NCBI GenBank assembly: GCA_030418115.1 | Contig: JAUHQD010000004.1 | Location: forward strand, 186,001-250,000 | Origin: Alteromonadaceae bacterium BrNp21-10 | GTDB taxonomy: Bacteria; Pseudomonadota; Gammaproteobacteria; Enterobacterales; Alteromonadaceae | Direction of reading: 5' to 3' | Length of the DNA: 64,000 nucleotides | Shown: in pieces, positions 39,339-49,400 of the stretch | Numbering within the stretch: the stretch's first letter is position 1 | Layout: each line of letters opens with the position of its first letter | Notes under the pieces: generated by a model | What the model saw: the letters and a program-made list of their open reading frames with translations, nothing else | What the model was told of the DNA's origin: nothing | Database searches by the model: none | Translations under genes and position numbers: made by a program

Positions 39339-41227
39339 TAGGCTGATTTTCTCAACAAACCTTGTTTTTTCAAGTATACCAACAATAACGATATCGCCGC
39401 TGGAGTAATGCCTGAAATACGCGAAGCCTTACCAATGGTTTCCGGTCTAGAATCTTTTAGTTTAGATACCACTTCATTTGATAAACCAGATATTGTGGAA
39501 TAATCAAAATCGACAGGGAGTAAGGTGTTTTCGTTACGTTGTGTACGCGCAATTTCATCATACTGGCGTTCGATATAACCGGCATATTTGATTTGAATTT
39601 CAACTTGTTCCGCAGCCTGAGGATTACCCAATGCTGGTCCTAATGATTCTATTTCCATTAATTTTTGATAGGTCATTTCCGGCCGACGAATAAGCTCTTC
39701 TAACGAATTTTCTTTGGTGATCGGATTTTTTAGTAACGGGTTAAGGTCAGCTACTGCTGGATGATCAGGATATACCCATTGTGATTTAAGTCGCTGACGC
39801 TCTAACTCAATGGCCTCTAATTTATCATTAAACGCTTGCCAGCGCTCATCATCAACTAAACCTAATTCTCGACCTTTAGCAGTTAAACGAAGATCTGCAT
39901 TATCTTCACGTAGCAATAAACGATATTCCGCACGACTAGTAAACATCCTATAGGGCTCTTTAGTGCCCATAGTCGATAAGTCATCAATCAACACGCCCAT
40001 GTAAGCTTCATCGCGACGTGGGGTCCAAGCTTCTTTATTTTGTGTTTGCAGTGAGGCATTCATGCCAGCAATTAAACCTTGTGCTGCAGCTTCTTCATAA
40101 CCGGTTGTACCGTTGATTTGTCCAGCAAAGAATAGCCCTTGAATAAATTTGGTTTCAAGAGATTGTTTAAGATCACGAGGGTCAAAAAAGTCATATTCTA
40201 TCGCATAACCAGGTCGCACTATGTGTGCATTTTCAAAGCCTTTAATTGACTGTACTAACGCTTGTTGTACGTCAAAGGGTAAGCTGGTTGATATCCCATT
40301 AGGATAAACTTCAATGCTGTTTAATCCTTCAGGTTCAACAAAAATTTGATGGGAAATTTTATCAGCAAAGCGATGGATTTTGTCTTCAATAGAAGGACAA
40401 TAACGTGGTCCTATACCTTCAATTACGCCGGTATACATGGGTGATCTGTCTAATCCAGCGCGGATAATGTCATGAGTTTTTTCATTGGTGTGGGTGATAT
40501 AGCAAGATATTTGTTGTGGATGATCTTGTTGTTTACCCATAAAAGAAAATACCGGAGTAGGGAAGTCTCCCGGCTGTTCCTGCATTTTGGAAAAATCTAA
40601 GGTGCGTGCATCCAATCGTGCTGGGGTACCGGTTTTTAAGCGATCTACTCTAAAGGGTAACGCGCGTAAACGTTGTGACAATGCATTTGAAGGTGGATCT
40701 CCAGCACGGCCGCCTTGAAAGTTATCCAAACCAATGTGAATAATTCCACCTAAAAATGTACCTACCGTCAGTACTACCGTGTTAGCACTAAATTTTAAAC
40801 CCATCTGTGTCACTACACCAACTACACGATCATTCTCGACGATGAGATCATCACAAGACTGTTGAAATAGAGTTAAATTGGTTTGGTTTTCTAAAAAACG
40901 ACGTACATAATTTTTGTACAAGGTTCGGTCAGCTTGACCACGAGTTGCTCTTACTGCAGGGCCTTTACTGGAATTTAACGTTCTAAATTGAATACCACCA
41001 TGGTCAATGGCTTTAGCCATAACACCACCAAGAGCATCAATTTCTTTAACTAAATGACCTTTACCAATACCACCGATAGCGGGATTACAGGACATTTGTC
41101 CTAATGTTTCGATGTTGTGTGTGAGTAATAAGGTTTTCGATCCCATTCGCGCAGCCGCTAAAGCTGCTTCGGTTCCAGCATGACCTCCACCAACGACAAT
41201 GACATCAAATTTTTCAGAATAATACAT
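39338..41227 (-). CDS. mnmG: tRNA uridine-5-carboxymethylaminomethyl modification enzyme MnmG
   Basis: A 629-residue FAD enzyme that, with MnmE, modifies U34 of several tRNAs. The FAD-binding [11 protein letters not shown], the [13 protein letters not shown] motif and the D-Y-S-T-I-S-G-L-S region near the C-terminus are all present. It heads the mnmG-rsmG-parA-parB run and flanks the probable oriC. MnmE is encoded about 3.5 kb away on the same strand. Confidence 0.98.
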   Translation of the reverse strand: MYYSEKFDVIVVGGGHAGTEAALAAARMGSKTLLLTHNIETLGQMSCNPAIGGIGKGHLVKEIDALGGVMAKAIDHGGIQFRTLNSSKGPAVRATRGQADRTLYKNYVRRFLENQTNLTLFQQSCDDLIVENDRVVGVVTQMGLKFSANTVVLTVGTFLGGIIHIGLDNFQGGRAGDPPSNALSQRLRALPFRVDRLKTGTPARLDARTLDFSKMQEQPGDFPTPVFSFMGKQQDHPQQISCYITHTNEKTHDIIRAGLDRSPMYTGVIEGIGPRYCPSIEDKIHRFADKISHQIFVEPEGLNSIEVYPNGISTSLPFDVQQALVQSIKGFENAHIVRPGYAIEYDFFDPRDLKQSLETKFIQGLFFAGQINGTTGYEEAAAQGLIAGMNASLQTQNKEAWTPRRDEAYMGVLIDDLSTMGTKEPYRMFTSRAEYRLLLREDNADLRLTAKGRELGLVDDERWQAFNDKLEAIELERQRLKSQWVYPDHPAVADLNPLLKNPITKENSLEELIRRPEMTYQKLMEIESLGPALGNPQAAEQVEIQIKYAGYIERQYDEIARTQRNENTLLPVDFDYSTISGLSNEVVSKLKDSRPETIGKASRISGITPAAISLLLVYLKKQGLLRKSA

Positions 41228-41508
41228 TTACAACCTCACCATTAAACACAATCCCAAGGTACAAATTGGGGCGCATATTCTATAGATTTTATTACCATAA
41301 AGAAATGATTAAAAATCATGCAAATTATTATCTACGTTTGCTTATTATTATTAGATCTTTATATATCTTTACTTATTATTATTATTATTAAGCAAGCCGT
41401 TTTTATGTATAAAGCCATTAAGTTGTTTAATTACAATAAGTTATACTAATTTCAATACTGTTCATAGAGTAGTTGTAAGTGCGTATAGCTTGGGGGTAAC
41501 TCGCTACT

Positions 41509-41517
41509 TTATCCACA
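41509..41517 (+). promoter_or_regulatory. DnaA box (consensus TTATCCACA)
   Basis: Perfect consensus box, followed by GGGG, in the middle of the probable oriC. Confidence 0.75.
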
Positions 41518-41581
41518 GGGGTAATTTTCATAAAAGTTATTAAATCTATAAACAAGGGTTACTAACAGCTTTATTGATAGT

Positions 41582-41590
41582 TTATGCACA
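41582..41590 (+). promoter_or_regulatory. DnaA box (TTATGCACA)
   Basis: One-base variant of the consensus, 73 bases from the first box and in the same direction. Confidence 0.6.
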
Positions 41591-41731
41591 ATAGCTATAA
41601 ATATACTTTTATTATTGTTAATAACTTCAATGAAAGATGTGCAGTTAATATTTTATGCTTAGCAATAGTTTGCTGTTAAGCCATATACCTGAATAGATAG
41701 CTTGCAAATGATTACTGGAAATTGATGGACG

Positions 41732-41763
41732 GTACTTTATCTACAGGGTTGTGGATAAAGTAC
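41732..41763. promoter_or_regulatory. Inverted pair of DnaA boxes inside a 10-bp inverted repeat
   Basis: GTACTTTATC and GATAAAGTAC form a perfect inverted repeat. It contains TTATCTACA (41737-41745) and, on the other strand, the consensus box (41750-41758), four bases apart. The symmetry suggests a paired DnaA-binding site at the edge of oriC, close to the end of the dnaC-like gene. Confidence 0.7.
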
Positions 41764-41815
41764 TTTTAACAAGAAAAAGGGGTGTTATTTAGGTAAAAAT
41801 TAATTGGAAAATATT

Positions 41816-42634
41816 TTATTTAAATTGATTAGGTACGTAAGTATTTGTCGTATCTGATGATGAATAACTATCATCAATTAGACCTTTTCGACGGCTAGGA
41901 CCAGAAAATTTTACTTTATAGGTATCATATTCTTTGATTGATTCGAAACAATATTGCCCTAATGCCTTCTCTAGATCGGTTAAATTATGGTTAGTGATAA
42001 GAATAATATTCTTTTTATTCACTAACCGCTGACGCATTAGATTGCCTAACCAGCTTTGAGTATTCTTTTTCAACATACTTTCATTTACGCAAACTTCGTC
42101 GAGTATGAGCAAATCTACATTGAGTAAATCTTGGTTCACTTCGCGAAATTTTTCGCCAATATTGTCTTGGGCAGTGTAATCAAAGGAAGAAAAACGCATT
42201 TCTAACAGTGTTGAAAGTTGTCGATAAAGCACAGAAATTTCGTATTGGTCAATAAGTTCATGGGCTATAGCCCCGGCAATATGTGACTTTCCACGGCCAT
42301 AGTCCCCGTAAAAAATCATCATATGTGAGCCACTTTGCCGCCAGTCAGGATCCTCATGGGCGGCGATAAAAGATTTGGCAATGCTAATGGCTTCTATAAC
42401 ATCGTCACTGTCTTCAATTAGATTATTGAAGACCCAATTAGGGTTTAAGTCAGAGCGGCCGTGGATATTCTGTATGCGCTGTATTTTAGCTTGCTGCTGA
42501 ATAAGGGCCACATCTTTACTGGCCTGTTGGTCGTAGCTTTTACGCAGCGTTTGATAATCTGTTAGCTGATCATTGGTTGGTTTTTTGCCGAGTAATTTGG
42601 CTAACTGACTAATTTTATTGTTTATGTTTTGCAC
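41816..42634 (-). CDS. dnaC: DnaC-like helicase loader ATPase
   Basis: A 272-residue AAA+ protein of the DnaC/IstB-like family. Walker A is G-D-Y-G-R-G-K-S-H (about residue 108-116) and Walker B L-L-I-L-D-E. The N-terminal helical region may contact the DnaB helicase. It overlaps the DnaT-like gene by 20 bases, as a dnaT-dnaC pair, and lies directly beside the probable oriC. I infer that it loads replicative helicase. IstB transposition helpers share this fold, but no transposase gene is nearby. The symbol reflects family and context, not proven orthology. Confidence 0.8.
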   Translation of the reverse strand: MQNINNKISQLAKLLGKKPTNDQLTDYQTLRKSYDQQASKDVALIQQQAKIQRIQNIHGRSDLNPNWVFNNLIEDSDDVIEAISIAKSFIAAHEDPDWRQSGSHMMIFYGDYGRGKSHIAGAIAHELIDQYEISVLYRQLSTLLEMRFSSFDYTAQDNIGEKFREVNQDLLNVDLLILDEVCVNESMLKKNTQSWLGNLMRQRLVNKKNIILITNHNLTDLEKALGQYCFESIKEYDTYKVKFSGPSRRKGLIDDSYSSSDTTNTYVPNQFK

Positions 42635-43271
42635 TGTATTTCTCCACCAATTTTTTGGCGTTATCGTCTACTTCTATGCCAGCTTTTTTGCTTACTAGTT
42701 GATTACCTATACGCTCTAAAGGTTTATGGCCATAGGCTAAACGTTGCTTTTTAATCTGTTGTACAAATTTTTGTGTCCATTGAAATAAGGTGAAATTGGA
42801 CTCGGGTCGGGTTAGCCAATAGGCTATAAATTCACCGACATCGGAATCACTATATTCCTTTTCAATAAGGCCAACCAGTGTAGCAAGTTCATTAAACAGT
42901 TGCTGATTAGGTTGCCAGTTTGCCAGCATAGGACTCCATTGCAGATGTAATTGCTGAAATTTATTATCACTGGTGGCTAATAGAGGTAGTAGTAGTTGTT
43001 GGCCATTATGACTTAAGTGTTCTTGTTGTTCGCCCTGATAACTAACTAAACCTACATCCACTAATTCTTTAATAAGTGTGTTGATTTGTCGGCCTAAACT
43101 AATGATATCTTTTTTACTGTTTAGTAGTGCTTTTAGCGCTTTGTAATTAAGACTTTCACTTAGAGCCGATTGAGTATTAACAGTTGGTCGTAATCCCAGA
43201 CAATACAATACTCTGGCTTCGTTGCTCAAAGCTTGTTGTAGGGCATTAAGTTCAGCTTGGTTTAACGTCAT
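42615..43271 (-). CDS. dnaT: DnaT-like primosomal protein
   Basis: A 218-residue protein. The segment at about 112-178 (W-x-P, F-x-E-L-A-T-L-V-G, then E-F-I-A-Y-W-L-T-R-P and F-x-W-T-Q-K-F) resembles the single-stranded DNA-binding domain of DnaT. The N-terminal 90 residues look like a winged-helix domain (L-C-L-G-L-R-P, I-N-T-L-I-K-E-L-V-D-V-G-L-V). It precedes and overlaps the DnaC-like gene, as dnaT precedes dnaC in E. coli, and begins one base after the mioC stop. It probably helps deliver the loader to replication or restart sites. Confidence 0.75.
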   Translation of the reverse strand: MTLNQAELNALQQALSNEARVLYCLGLRPTVNTQSALSESLNYKALKALLNSKKDIISLGRQINTLIKELVDVGLVSYQGEQQEHLSHNGQQLLLPLLATSDNKFQQLHLQWSPMLANWQPNQQLFNELATLVGLIEKEYSDSDVGEFIAYWLTRPESNFTLFQWTQKFVQQIKKQRLAYGHKPLERIGNQLVSKKAGIEVDDNAKKLVEKYSAKHKQ

Positions 43272-43272
43272 C

Positions 43273-43716
43273 TTAGTTACGTACTAGAGGTAGTAGGGTT
43301 TCTTCAAACCAGATTAAGGCTTCTTCTTCTGGAATTGGATGGAATAATACATCAATGAATTTACTTTCGCCTATCTGCTTAGCATCTGCTTCTTGCAATA
43401 TTAATTGCATGGTTTTTGCCCCTTGGCAAAAAGTGTCGTAGCTGCTGTCACCTAAACCTATTACGCAATATCTTACATCTGTTAAATGTTGGTTTTTTAG
43501 TTGTTTTGCGAATGCTTGAATATTGTCAGGTAAATCACCGGCCCCATGGGTAGAGGTACAAATACACCAGATAGAATCGGTTGAAATTGTCTTTAGATCA
43601 GGTTTTAGATGAATATTATTGGTTATTGATAATGAATTGAGTTTTTCCGAAAGTTCATCGGCAACATACTCACTGGCACCTAACATTGAACCTACAATAA
43701 TTTCAAACGCTTGCAT
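43273..43716 (-). CDS. mioC: Flavodoxin-like protein MioC
   Basis: A 147-residue flavodoxin-fold protein. The FMN phosphate loop (G-S-M-L-G-A-S-E-Y), C-T-S-T-H-G-A-G-D-L-P-D-N and G-L-G-D-S-S-Y-D-T-F-C are conserved. In E. coli mioC flanks oriC and is transcribed towards it; here too it points at the probable oriC but with dnaT and dnaC in between. The role is electron transfer; partner unknown. Confidence 0.9.
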   Translation of the reverse strand: MQAFEIIVGSMLGASEYVADELSEKLNSLSITNNIHLKPDLKTISTDSIWCICTSTHGAGDLPDNIQAFAKQLKNQHLTDVRYCVIGLGDSSYDTFCQGAKTMQLILQEADAKQIGESKFIDVLFHPIPEEEALIWFEETLLPLVRN

Positions 43717-43850
43717 TGAAAATGATCTAATTAATAAGGATTTTAATAATTGTACATGGCTTGTATGTTGTTAACTATCAGGGTTTGTTTATATTTATTA
43801 TGCAGTGTTAGTATTGATTGAATTTTCACCATACTGGGTTGGGTTTCAAA

Positions 43851-44684
43851 ATGATCAATGTTAAAAAATTTAGCGTATTTTTATTGTTCACTTTTCCTTT
43901 TTTAGCCTTGGCTAACACACCATTTTTAGAAAAGATTTGGCAGACAGAAGCAGTTTTAGCTGTACCTGAATCGGTTTTGTATGATGCCAAACGGCAAATA
44001 TTGTATACCTCTAATATTGATGGCAAGCCGTGGGAAAATGATGGTAAGGGCTCAATAAGTAAAGTTAGCTTGGATGGTAACGTTATTGATGCCAATTGGG
44101 TGAGTGGTTTAAATGGACCTAAAGGTATGGGCCTTAATGGCAACCATTTATATGTCACTGATAATGATGCAGTAGTAACAATAGATATTGAAGCAGGAAA
44201 AGTCGTAGATCGTTTGGTTATTCCCAATGCGGGCACTATAAATGATTTAAGTGTGGCAGCTAATGGCACTATTTATTTTACTGATTCAAAACTGGGTGAT
44301 ATCTACACTTTAATTAATGGCAAATTAAGCAAAGTTATTACCGGGCGAGAAGGTTTAAATGGAGTTTTGCACAGTGATGGGGAATTATTGTTTGTAGATA
44401 GCGGTGTATTGTATTTAGTCAATGGTGATGGTTCTATTCAAGCAATAGCAACCGGCATGGAAGGTCGTACCGATGGTATTGAACGGATTGATGCTAACTC
44501 ATGGTTAGTATCGTGCTGGTTGGGTACGGTTTATCATGTGACCCGTGCTGGTAAAGTGACGTTATTACTTGATGGTCGACCCACAGAAACAAGTGCTGCT
44601 GATTTGGGTTATGATCCAGTGAATAAAGTTGCTTATTTCCCGGGGTTTTTTAAGAACTTTGTTGCAGCCTACCAACTTAAATAA
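43851..44684 (+). CDS. Periplasmic SMP-30/NHL-like beta-propeller protein
   Basis: A 277-residue exported protein. The ATG at 43851 is chosen over an in-frame TTG at 43818 because it begins a proper signal peptide (hydrophobic core, then A-L-A-N cleavage site). The mature protein has repeated beta-propeller blades with G-P-K-G-M-G, N-D-L-S-V-A-A-N-G-T-I-Y-F-T-D-S and Y-D-P-V-N-K-V-A-Y-F-P, as in SMP-30/gluconolactonase or NHL proteins. Its enzyme activity is not predictable. It sits alone between mioC and mnmE, with a 3-base gap to the convergent mnmE stop. Confidence 0.75.
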   Translation: MINVKKFSVFLLFTFPFLALANTPFLEKIWQTEAVLAVPESVLYDAKRQILYTSNIDGKPWENDGKGSISKVSLDGNVIDANWVSGLNGPKGMGLNGNHLYVTDNDAVVTIDIEAGKVVDRLVIPNAGTINDLSVAANGTIYFTDSKLGDIYTLINGKLSKVITGREGLNGVLHSDGELLFVDSGVLYLVNGDGSIQAIATGMEGRTDGIERIDANSWLVSCWLGTVYHVTRAGKVTLLLDGRPTETSAADLGYDPVNKVAYFPGFFKNFVAAYQLK

Positions 44685-44687
44685 AAG

Positions 44688-46055
44688 TTACTTACCAATA
44701 CAAAATGAGCTGAATATTTTGCCTAATAAATCATCGGAACTAAATTCTCCGGTGATTTCATTAAGGTATTGCTGACACAAGCGTAATTCTTCGGCTAATA
44801 GCTCACCGGCTAAGTTGTCTAGTAACTGTGATTTACCTTGTTGTAAATGTTCAGCAGCGTGGGCAATGGCATCCAAATGTCGACGCCTTGCAAGGAATTG
44901 CCCCTCGGTACTACTGCTAAAACCCATACAATCTTTTAGATGCTGAGCAAGAATATCGGTACCGAGTTTATTGGCAGCTGACAGCTGTATTACAGGGATG
45001 TGGTTAATTACCTGAATACCAATGTTTTCACCAGACAAATCAGATTTATTACGGATTACCGTTATTTTAAGCTTTTCTGGCAGACGGTCGACAAACTCAG
45101 GCCAAATTTCATGGGGATCCGTCGCCTTGGTCTCAGTACTGTCTAGCATAAACAGTACGCGATCAGCCTGCTCAATTTCGGCCCAAGCGCGTTCAATACC
45201 TATTTGTTCAATTACATCGGGGCTTTCGCGCAGGCCTGCAGTATCAATAATATGTAATGGCATACCATCAATATGAATATGTTCTTTGAGTACGTCACGG
45301 GTGGTGCCGGCAATATCGGTGACAATGGCGGTATCGCGACCCGCTAAGGCATTGAGTAAGCTAGATTTTCCCGCATTAGGGCGCCCGGCAATCACTACCT
45401 TCATGCCTTCTTGCAATAGGGTGCCTTGTTTGGTTTTGTTTTTTACCTGTTCGACTTGTTCAATAATGTGATTTAAATCATTAAGTACTTTGCCATCGGA
45501 GAGAAAATCGATTTCTTCATCGGGAAAATCAATGGCTGCTTCAACGTACATACGTAAGTGAATAGTGAGCTCAACTAAGCTATGTATTTGCTGCGAAAAC
45601 TCACCTTGTAACGACAATAGAGCACTGCGAGCAGCTTGTTCTGAACTGGCATTGATAAGATCCGCAATAGCCTCTGCTTGTGCTAAATCTAACTTATCGT
45701 TTAAAAATGCCCGTTCACTGAATTCACCTGGTTTGGCAATGCGAATGCCGTTGTGCTTAATAATGGTCTTAAGCAACATGTCCATGACAATTTGACCGCC
45801 GTGACCTTGTAGCTCTAAAACATCTTCACCAGTAAAGGAGTTTGGACCTTGAAAAAACAGCGCAATACCTTGGTCAATAATTCGGCCGTTTTCATCATGA
45901 AAGGGCAAATATTCTGCCATACGAGTAGCCGGCACTTTACCTAATATAGCTTTGGCAATATCGGCCGATTGTGAACCAGAAACACGAATAATACCCACAC
46001 CACCTTTTCCAGGAGCGGTAGCTTGTGCGGTGATGGTTTGATTGCTCTGATTCAT
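44688..46055 (-). CDS. mnmE: tRNA modification GTPase MnmE
   Basis: A 455-residue GTPase that works with MnmG on U34 of tRNAs. An N-terminal formyl-THF-binding domain (A[17 protein letters not shown]), a G domain with [15 protein letters not shown] and N-K-S-D, and the C-terminal F-C-I-G-K are present. It is co-directional with the yidC operon, 9 bases after yajQ. Length is normal. Confidence 0.98.
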   Translation of the reverse strand: MNQSNQTITAQATAPGKGGVGIIRVSGSQSADIAKAILGKVPATRMAEYLPFHDENGRIIDQGIALFFQGPNSFTGEDVLELQGHGGQIVMDMLLKTIIKHNGIRIAKPGEFSERAFLNDKLDLAQAEAIADLINASSEQAARSALLSLQGEFSQQIHSLVELTIHLRMYVEAAIDFPDEEIDFLSDGKVLNDLNHIIEQVEQVKNKTKQGTLLQEGMKVVIAGRPNAGKSSLLNALAGRDTAIVTDIAGTTRDVLKEHIHIDGMPLHIIDTAGLRESPDVIEQIGIERAWAEIEQADRVLFMLDSTETKATDPHEIWPEFVDRLPEKLKITVIRNKSDLSGENIGIQVINHIPVIQLSAANKLGTDILAQHLKDCMGFSSSTEGQFLARRRHLDAIAHAAEHLQQGKSQLLDNLAGELLAEELRLCQQYLNEITGEFSSDDLLGKIFSSFCIGK

Positions 46056-46064
46056 TTTTTTGTA

Positions 46065-46547
46065 TTAATCTCGGAAATTATTAAATTGAAAAGGTTGACC
46101 TAGGTCGGCTTCTCGCACAACTGCCATAGCTTGCTGTAAGTCATCACGCTTTTTACCGGTTACGCGCACCTGATCACCTTGAATTGAAGCCTGCACTTTA
46201 ATTTTTGAATCTTTAATGGCTTTAATTAATTTCTTCGCGGTTGGTTGTTCAATACCTTGTTTAAATACAATAGTGCGTTTGACTGTTCTGCCCGAGCGCT
46301 CGATGTCTTTTGATTCCATGCTACCGGCATCTACTCCGCGTTTTACACAATTTGCACGTAGAATATCTGTGAGTTGCTGTAGTTGAAAATCAGCGTCGGC
46401 TTTAAGTACCACGGTACTCTCTACATATTCGAATGAGGCTTCCACACCGCGGAAGTCAAAACGGGTGTCTAATTCGCGATTACTGTTATCAACGGCATTT
46501 TTTACTTCTACGTCATTAATTTCCGATACGATATCAAAAGAAGGCAT
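46065..46547 (-). CDS. yajQ: YajQ-family nucleotide/RNA-binding protein
   Basis: A 160-residue protein of the YajQ/UPF0234 family: MPSFDIVSE start, F-D-F-R-G-V, and the closing [17 protein letters not shown]. Members bind nucleotides, and one binds cyclic di-GMP in Xanthomonas. It lies between yidC and mnmE, a less usual place. It is separated from yidC by a terminator, so it likely has its own promoter. Confidence 0.93.
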   Translation of the reverse strand: MPSFDIVSEINDVEVKNAVDNSNRELDTRFDFRGVEASFEYVESTVVLKADADFQLQQLTDILRANCVKRGVDAGSMESKDIERSGRTVKRTIVFKQGIEQPTAKKLIKAIKDSKIKVQASIQGDQVRVTGKKRDDLQQAMAVVREADLGQPFQFNNFRD

Positions 46548-46600
46548 AGTCTGTTCCTGCTTATAAAAAGAGTTAAATACTCAGTTGAGTCGATAAACGA

Positions 46601-46633
46601 TATATAAAAAAGCCCACTTAATAAAGTGGGCTT
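46601..46633 (-). terminator. Terminator after yidC
   Basis: A 10-bp stem AAGCCCACTT / AAGTGGGCTT closes an AATA loop; on the minus strand it is followed by TTTTTATATA. It ends the rpmH-rnpA-yidD-yidC operon. Confidence 0.85.
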
Positions 46634-46650
46634 AGTATTAGTTATTTTTA

Positions 46651-48297
46651 TTAATTAATTTTCATGCCCTTTTTCTCCATTCCGGCGTAAATAATTTTGG
46701 CCTGCGCAATGGTGATAAGGTTACTGATTAGCCAGTATAAAACTAATCCAGATGGGAACCATAAGAAGAATACGGTCATCATCACTGGCATAAATTGCAT
46801 GATTTTCTGCTGCATAGGGTCGGTCATGGTAGCAGGATTAAGTTTTTGCAATAAGTACATGGATGCACCCATTAAAATGGGTAGCACGTAGTACGGATCT
46901 TGTACTGATAAGTCGTGGATCCAACCAAAGAACTCAGCGTGGCGCAATTCAACACTTTCTAAAAATACGTAGTATAAAGAGAGGAAAATAGGCATTTGTA
47001 AAAGTAAGGGGAAACAGCCACCCATAGGGTTTACCTTTTCCTTCTTATACATTTCCATCATACCTTGTGACATTTTTTGACGGTCGTCACCATAACGCTC
47101 TTTTAGTGCATCCATTTTAGGCTTTAATGCTTTCATTTTACCCATGGACACATATTGCGCCTTGGTTAATGGATACATTGCACCTTTAACAATAATGGTG
47201 ATGATGATGATAGCTAAGCCCCAGTTACTTACAAAGCTTTGAATAAACTTAAGCAAGGCAAATAGTGGTTGTGACAACCAAAATAAAATACCGTAATCAA
47301 CGGTAAGATCTAAGCCTTTTGCTAGATGCTCTAGTGAATCCTGAACTTTTGGACCAATATACAGCTGGCTAGTGATTTGCGTTTGTTGGCCAGGCTCAAT
47401 TGCTACAGGTTGACCTGTATAACCAATAGTGGCGTAAGTACCATTCAATGTGCGACTGAATAAGGTGTTAGTTTGGTCTTGTGGTGGGATCCAAGCAGAC
47501 ACAAAATAATGCTCTAACATGGCAACCCATCCACCAGGCGTGGTTTCACGCAAGTTTGCTTCAACTACATCTTCAAAATCATACTTTTCGTAACGAGTCT
47601 GTTCAGTTGAATAGGCTGTGCCACGGTAAGTTGGCATAAACATGCTGCCTTTATCAGGCCCGGCAATGGATTGCTTTAGTTGTGCATATTGCTGAACATT
47701 TGCAGTTGCGCCAGTGTTATTCACTATATCGTAGCCAATATCTACATGATGTTGACCTGCGTAAAAGGTAAATGTTTTAGTAATGACTAAGCCATTTGCT
47801 GAGTGCCAAATAAGCGGTACAGTCAAGGAATCGTTTGTTAATTGGTAACTGGTTTCTACCGCTTGGTAAATTGGACGCCCTTGTTTACTGGCATCCGGAC
47901 CATCATTGCCAATCAATCCGCTTTGCGCAATGTATAAGCTTGAAGGATCTTGCCTTAACAAGCTGAAAGTATCGTTTGAATCATAGGTCGTTGTATAATC
48001 TACCAAGTTCGCACTGACAATATCACCACCTTTAGTATCAATAAGTACATCCAATGCATCCGTGATGACATGGATTTTAATTGAATCGGCTGAGGTTACA
48101 GTTTGTGTTATGGGAGCTGCTGCTGAAATGGGTACATCTAAATTTGACATATTAGATGAATTGTTGCTCGGAACACTAGATTGTTCTGTTGTACTCACTA
48201 CAGCAGGCGCCGGAGCATTGTCTATTTGCCACTGTTGCCAAAGTAAAAAACTTACAAAAAGTAGGCCTACAATTAAAAAATTACGTTGAGATTCCAT
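46651..48297 (-). CDS. yidC: Membrane protein insertase YidC
   Basis: A 548-residue inner-membrane insertase. An N-terminal anchor (F-L-I-V-G-L-L-F-V-S-F-L-L-W), a large periplasmic beta domain (about 60-340) and the five-helix Oxa1 core with M-Y-P-L-T-K-A-Q-Y are present. By eye the hydrophilic-groove Arg of E. coli (R366) is replaced by Lys (V-K-G-A-M-Y), keeping the positive charge. Position after yidD and length are normal. Confidence 0.97.
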   Translation of the reverse strand: MESQRNFLIVGLLFVSFLLWQQWQIDNAPAPAVVSTTEQSSVPSNNSSNMSNLDVPISAAAPITQTVTSADSIKIHVITDALDVLIDTKGGDIVSANLVDYTTTYDSNDTFSLLRQDPSSLYIAQSGLIGNDGPDASKQGRPIYQAVETSYQLTNDSLTVPLIWHSANGLVITKTFTFYAGQHHVDIGYDIVNNTGATANVQQYAQLKQSIAGPDKGSMFMPTYRGTAYSTEQTRYEKYDFEDVVEANLRETTPGGWVAMLEHYFVSAWIPPQDQTNTLFSRTLNGTYATIGYTGQPVAIEPGQQTQITSQLYIGPKVQDSLEHLAKGLDLTVDYGILFWLSQPLFALLKFIQSFVSNWGLAIIIITIIVKGAMYPLTKAQYVSMGKMKALKPKMDALKERYGDDRQKMSQGMMEMYKKEKVNPMGGCFPLLLQMPIFLSLYYVFLESVELRHAEFFGWIHDLSVQDPYYVLPILMGASMYLLQKLNPATMTDPMQQKIMQFMPVMMTVFFLWFPSGLVLYWLISNLITIAQAKIIYAGMEKKGMKIN

Positions 48298-48303
48298 AAA
48301 TAA

Positions 48304-48555
48304 CTACTTGTGTTCTCGTTGTTTAGGTGGAACGGGGTCTAGACCCCCTGAATGTAAAGGTTGGCATTTTAGTATGCGCTTCAAGGATAACCAACTACCA
48401 ATTAGGGATCCATGAACTTTTATTGCTTCAATAGAATAATTTGAACATGATGGATGAAACCGACAATTTTGTCCCAAAATCGGCGAAAGCCAACGTTGAT
48501 AGGTCTTAATTATACCGATGAAGAATGATTGCATCGGTGAACGATCTTTTTCCAT
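48304..48555 (-). CDS. yidD: Membrane protein insertion efficiency factor YidD
   Basis: An 83-residue small protein with the diagnostic [17 protein letters not shown] and [15 protein letters not shown] motifs. It overlaps the rnpA 3' end by 46 bases and ends 6 bases before yidC. An internal ATG at 48534 is an alternative start; neither has a clear ribosome binding site, in line with coupling to rnpA. Confidence 0.95.
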   Translation of the reverse strand: MEKDRSPMQSFFIGIIKTYQRWLSPILGQNCRFHPSCSNYSIEAIKVHGSLIGSWLSLKRILKCQPLHSGGLDPVPPKQREHK

Positions 48556-48878
48556 AATTTTTCGAGTAATGAAAAAATTTGCTGATTACTTAAAGAATCT
48601 AGCCCACTTTTTCCGATAACAATTATATCTATGCTACCAAGATTTTGTTGGTGATGACGAAAACTTTCACGAACGAGACGTTTTATTCGGTTTCTATCGT
48701 GCGCTTTTTTAACTCGTTTTTTGGCAACTGTAATGCCAATGCGAGAATGCGTTAACGAATTATGTTTAGCTAGAATTGTTATCTGAGGAGATGGAGCTGA
48801 AGTTGCATCTTCGAATACATTGCCGAAATGGGTGGGAGTCAGCAAACGCTTCTCCCGTGAAAACGTATTTTCACCCAC
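48510..48878 (-). CDS. rnpA: Ribonuclease P protein component
   Basis: A 122-residue RNase P protein that helps mature tRNA 5' ends. The [32 protein letters not shown] core is conserved (basic RNR motif). The start is GTG at 48878, 14 bases after rpmH, giving the conserved F-S-R-E-K-R-L N-terminus. It is co-transcribed with rpmH, yidD and yidC. Confidence 0.96.
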   Translation of the reverse strand: MGENTFSREKRLLTPTHFGNVFEDATSAPSPQITILAKHNSLTHSRIGITVAKKRVKKAHDRNRIKRLVRESFRHHQQNLGSIDIIVIGKSGLDSLSNQQIFSLLEKLWKKIVHRCNHSSSV

Positions 48879-48892
48879 TTCGATAAATGTAC

Positions 48893-49027
48893 TTATGCTG
48901 ATAAACGAGCACGGCCTTTTGCACGACGACTAGCAAGAACCTTGCGGCCATTCTTTGTCGCCATACGGGCACGAAAACCGTGTGAACGTTTACGCTTTAT
49001 ATTACTTGGTTGAAATGTTCTTTTCAT
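48893..49027 (-). CDS. rpmH: Ribosomal protein L34
   Basis: A 44-residue 50S protein, recognised by its full sequence type: it begins M-K-R-T-F-Q-P-S and ends K-G-R-A-R-L-S-A, with basic residues throughout. It is the first gene of the rpmH-rnpA-yidD-yidC operon, and a consensus promoter lies about 72 bases upstream. Confidence 0.98.
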   Translation of the reverse strand: MKRTFQPSNIKRKRSHGFRARMATKNGRKVLASRRAKGRARLSA

Positions 49028-49098
49028 GACCTAGTCCGCCGCTGTAACGTTATTAAAAATCTTCTTAAACTCAAACAAGAGCTTAAAAAGGAGCGCGA

Positions 49099-49127
49099 AT
49101 TCTAGAGAGTAGTCACCACGATGTCAA
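49099..49127 (-). promoter_or_regulatory. Sigma-70 promoter of rpmH
   Basis: On the minus strand perfect TTGACA, 17 bases and TAGAAT, reading towards rpmH. One of the best promoters in the window. Confidence 0.8.
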
Positions 49128-49400
49128 TCAAGAAACGCATTTAACCGTTAAATTTAATCAAAAGGTTTTTAACTTGGTCGTTGGATGTGAATAAGATTGA
49201 GCTATTTATTAGTTTATGCACAGAAATTATTGTTATTATGCTTAAATTCTTTATTTTTATATGACTTTTTGTCCACTGATAATTTTATTGTATGCATAGA
49301 CAGTACTCGGTTTATTAAATTTATTATATTTTAAATCATAATAAAAACAAAGTGTTAGGCTGCATATGTTGCAAGAGCATAAATAAAGAAAAGATCAATA

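Larger units (their letters stand above)
41228..41815. other. oriC: Probable replication origin oriC between mnmG and the dnaC-like gene
   Basis: A 588-base non-coding, very AT-rich region. DnaA boxes at 41509-41517 (TTATCCACA), 41582-41590 (TTATGCACA), 41737-41745 (TTATCTACA) and 41750-41758 (reverse TTATCCACA) are spread over 250 bases. A TTA/TAT-rich stretch containing AGATCTTTATATATCTTTA at about 41352-41398 is a likely unwinding element. Only one GATC was seen, unlike E. coli-type origins. The setting beside mnmG with mioC nearby matches oriC of Escherichia, Vibrio and Shewanella. A rival DnaA-box cluster lies before dnaA. Confidence 0.7.

Noticed and set aside
41816-42634. IstB-type transposition helper
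   Set aside because: Walker motifs are shared, but no IS21-like transposase or ends are nearby and the partner gene resembles dnaT.
43818-43850. Longer start (TTG) for the SMP-30-like protein
   Set aside because: It would place 11 residues before a normal signal peptide; the ATG at 43851 fits better.
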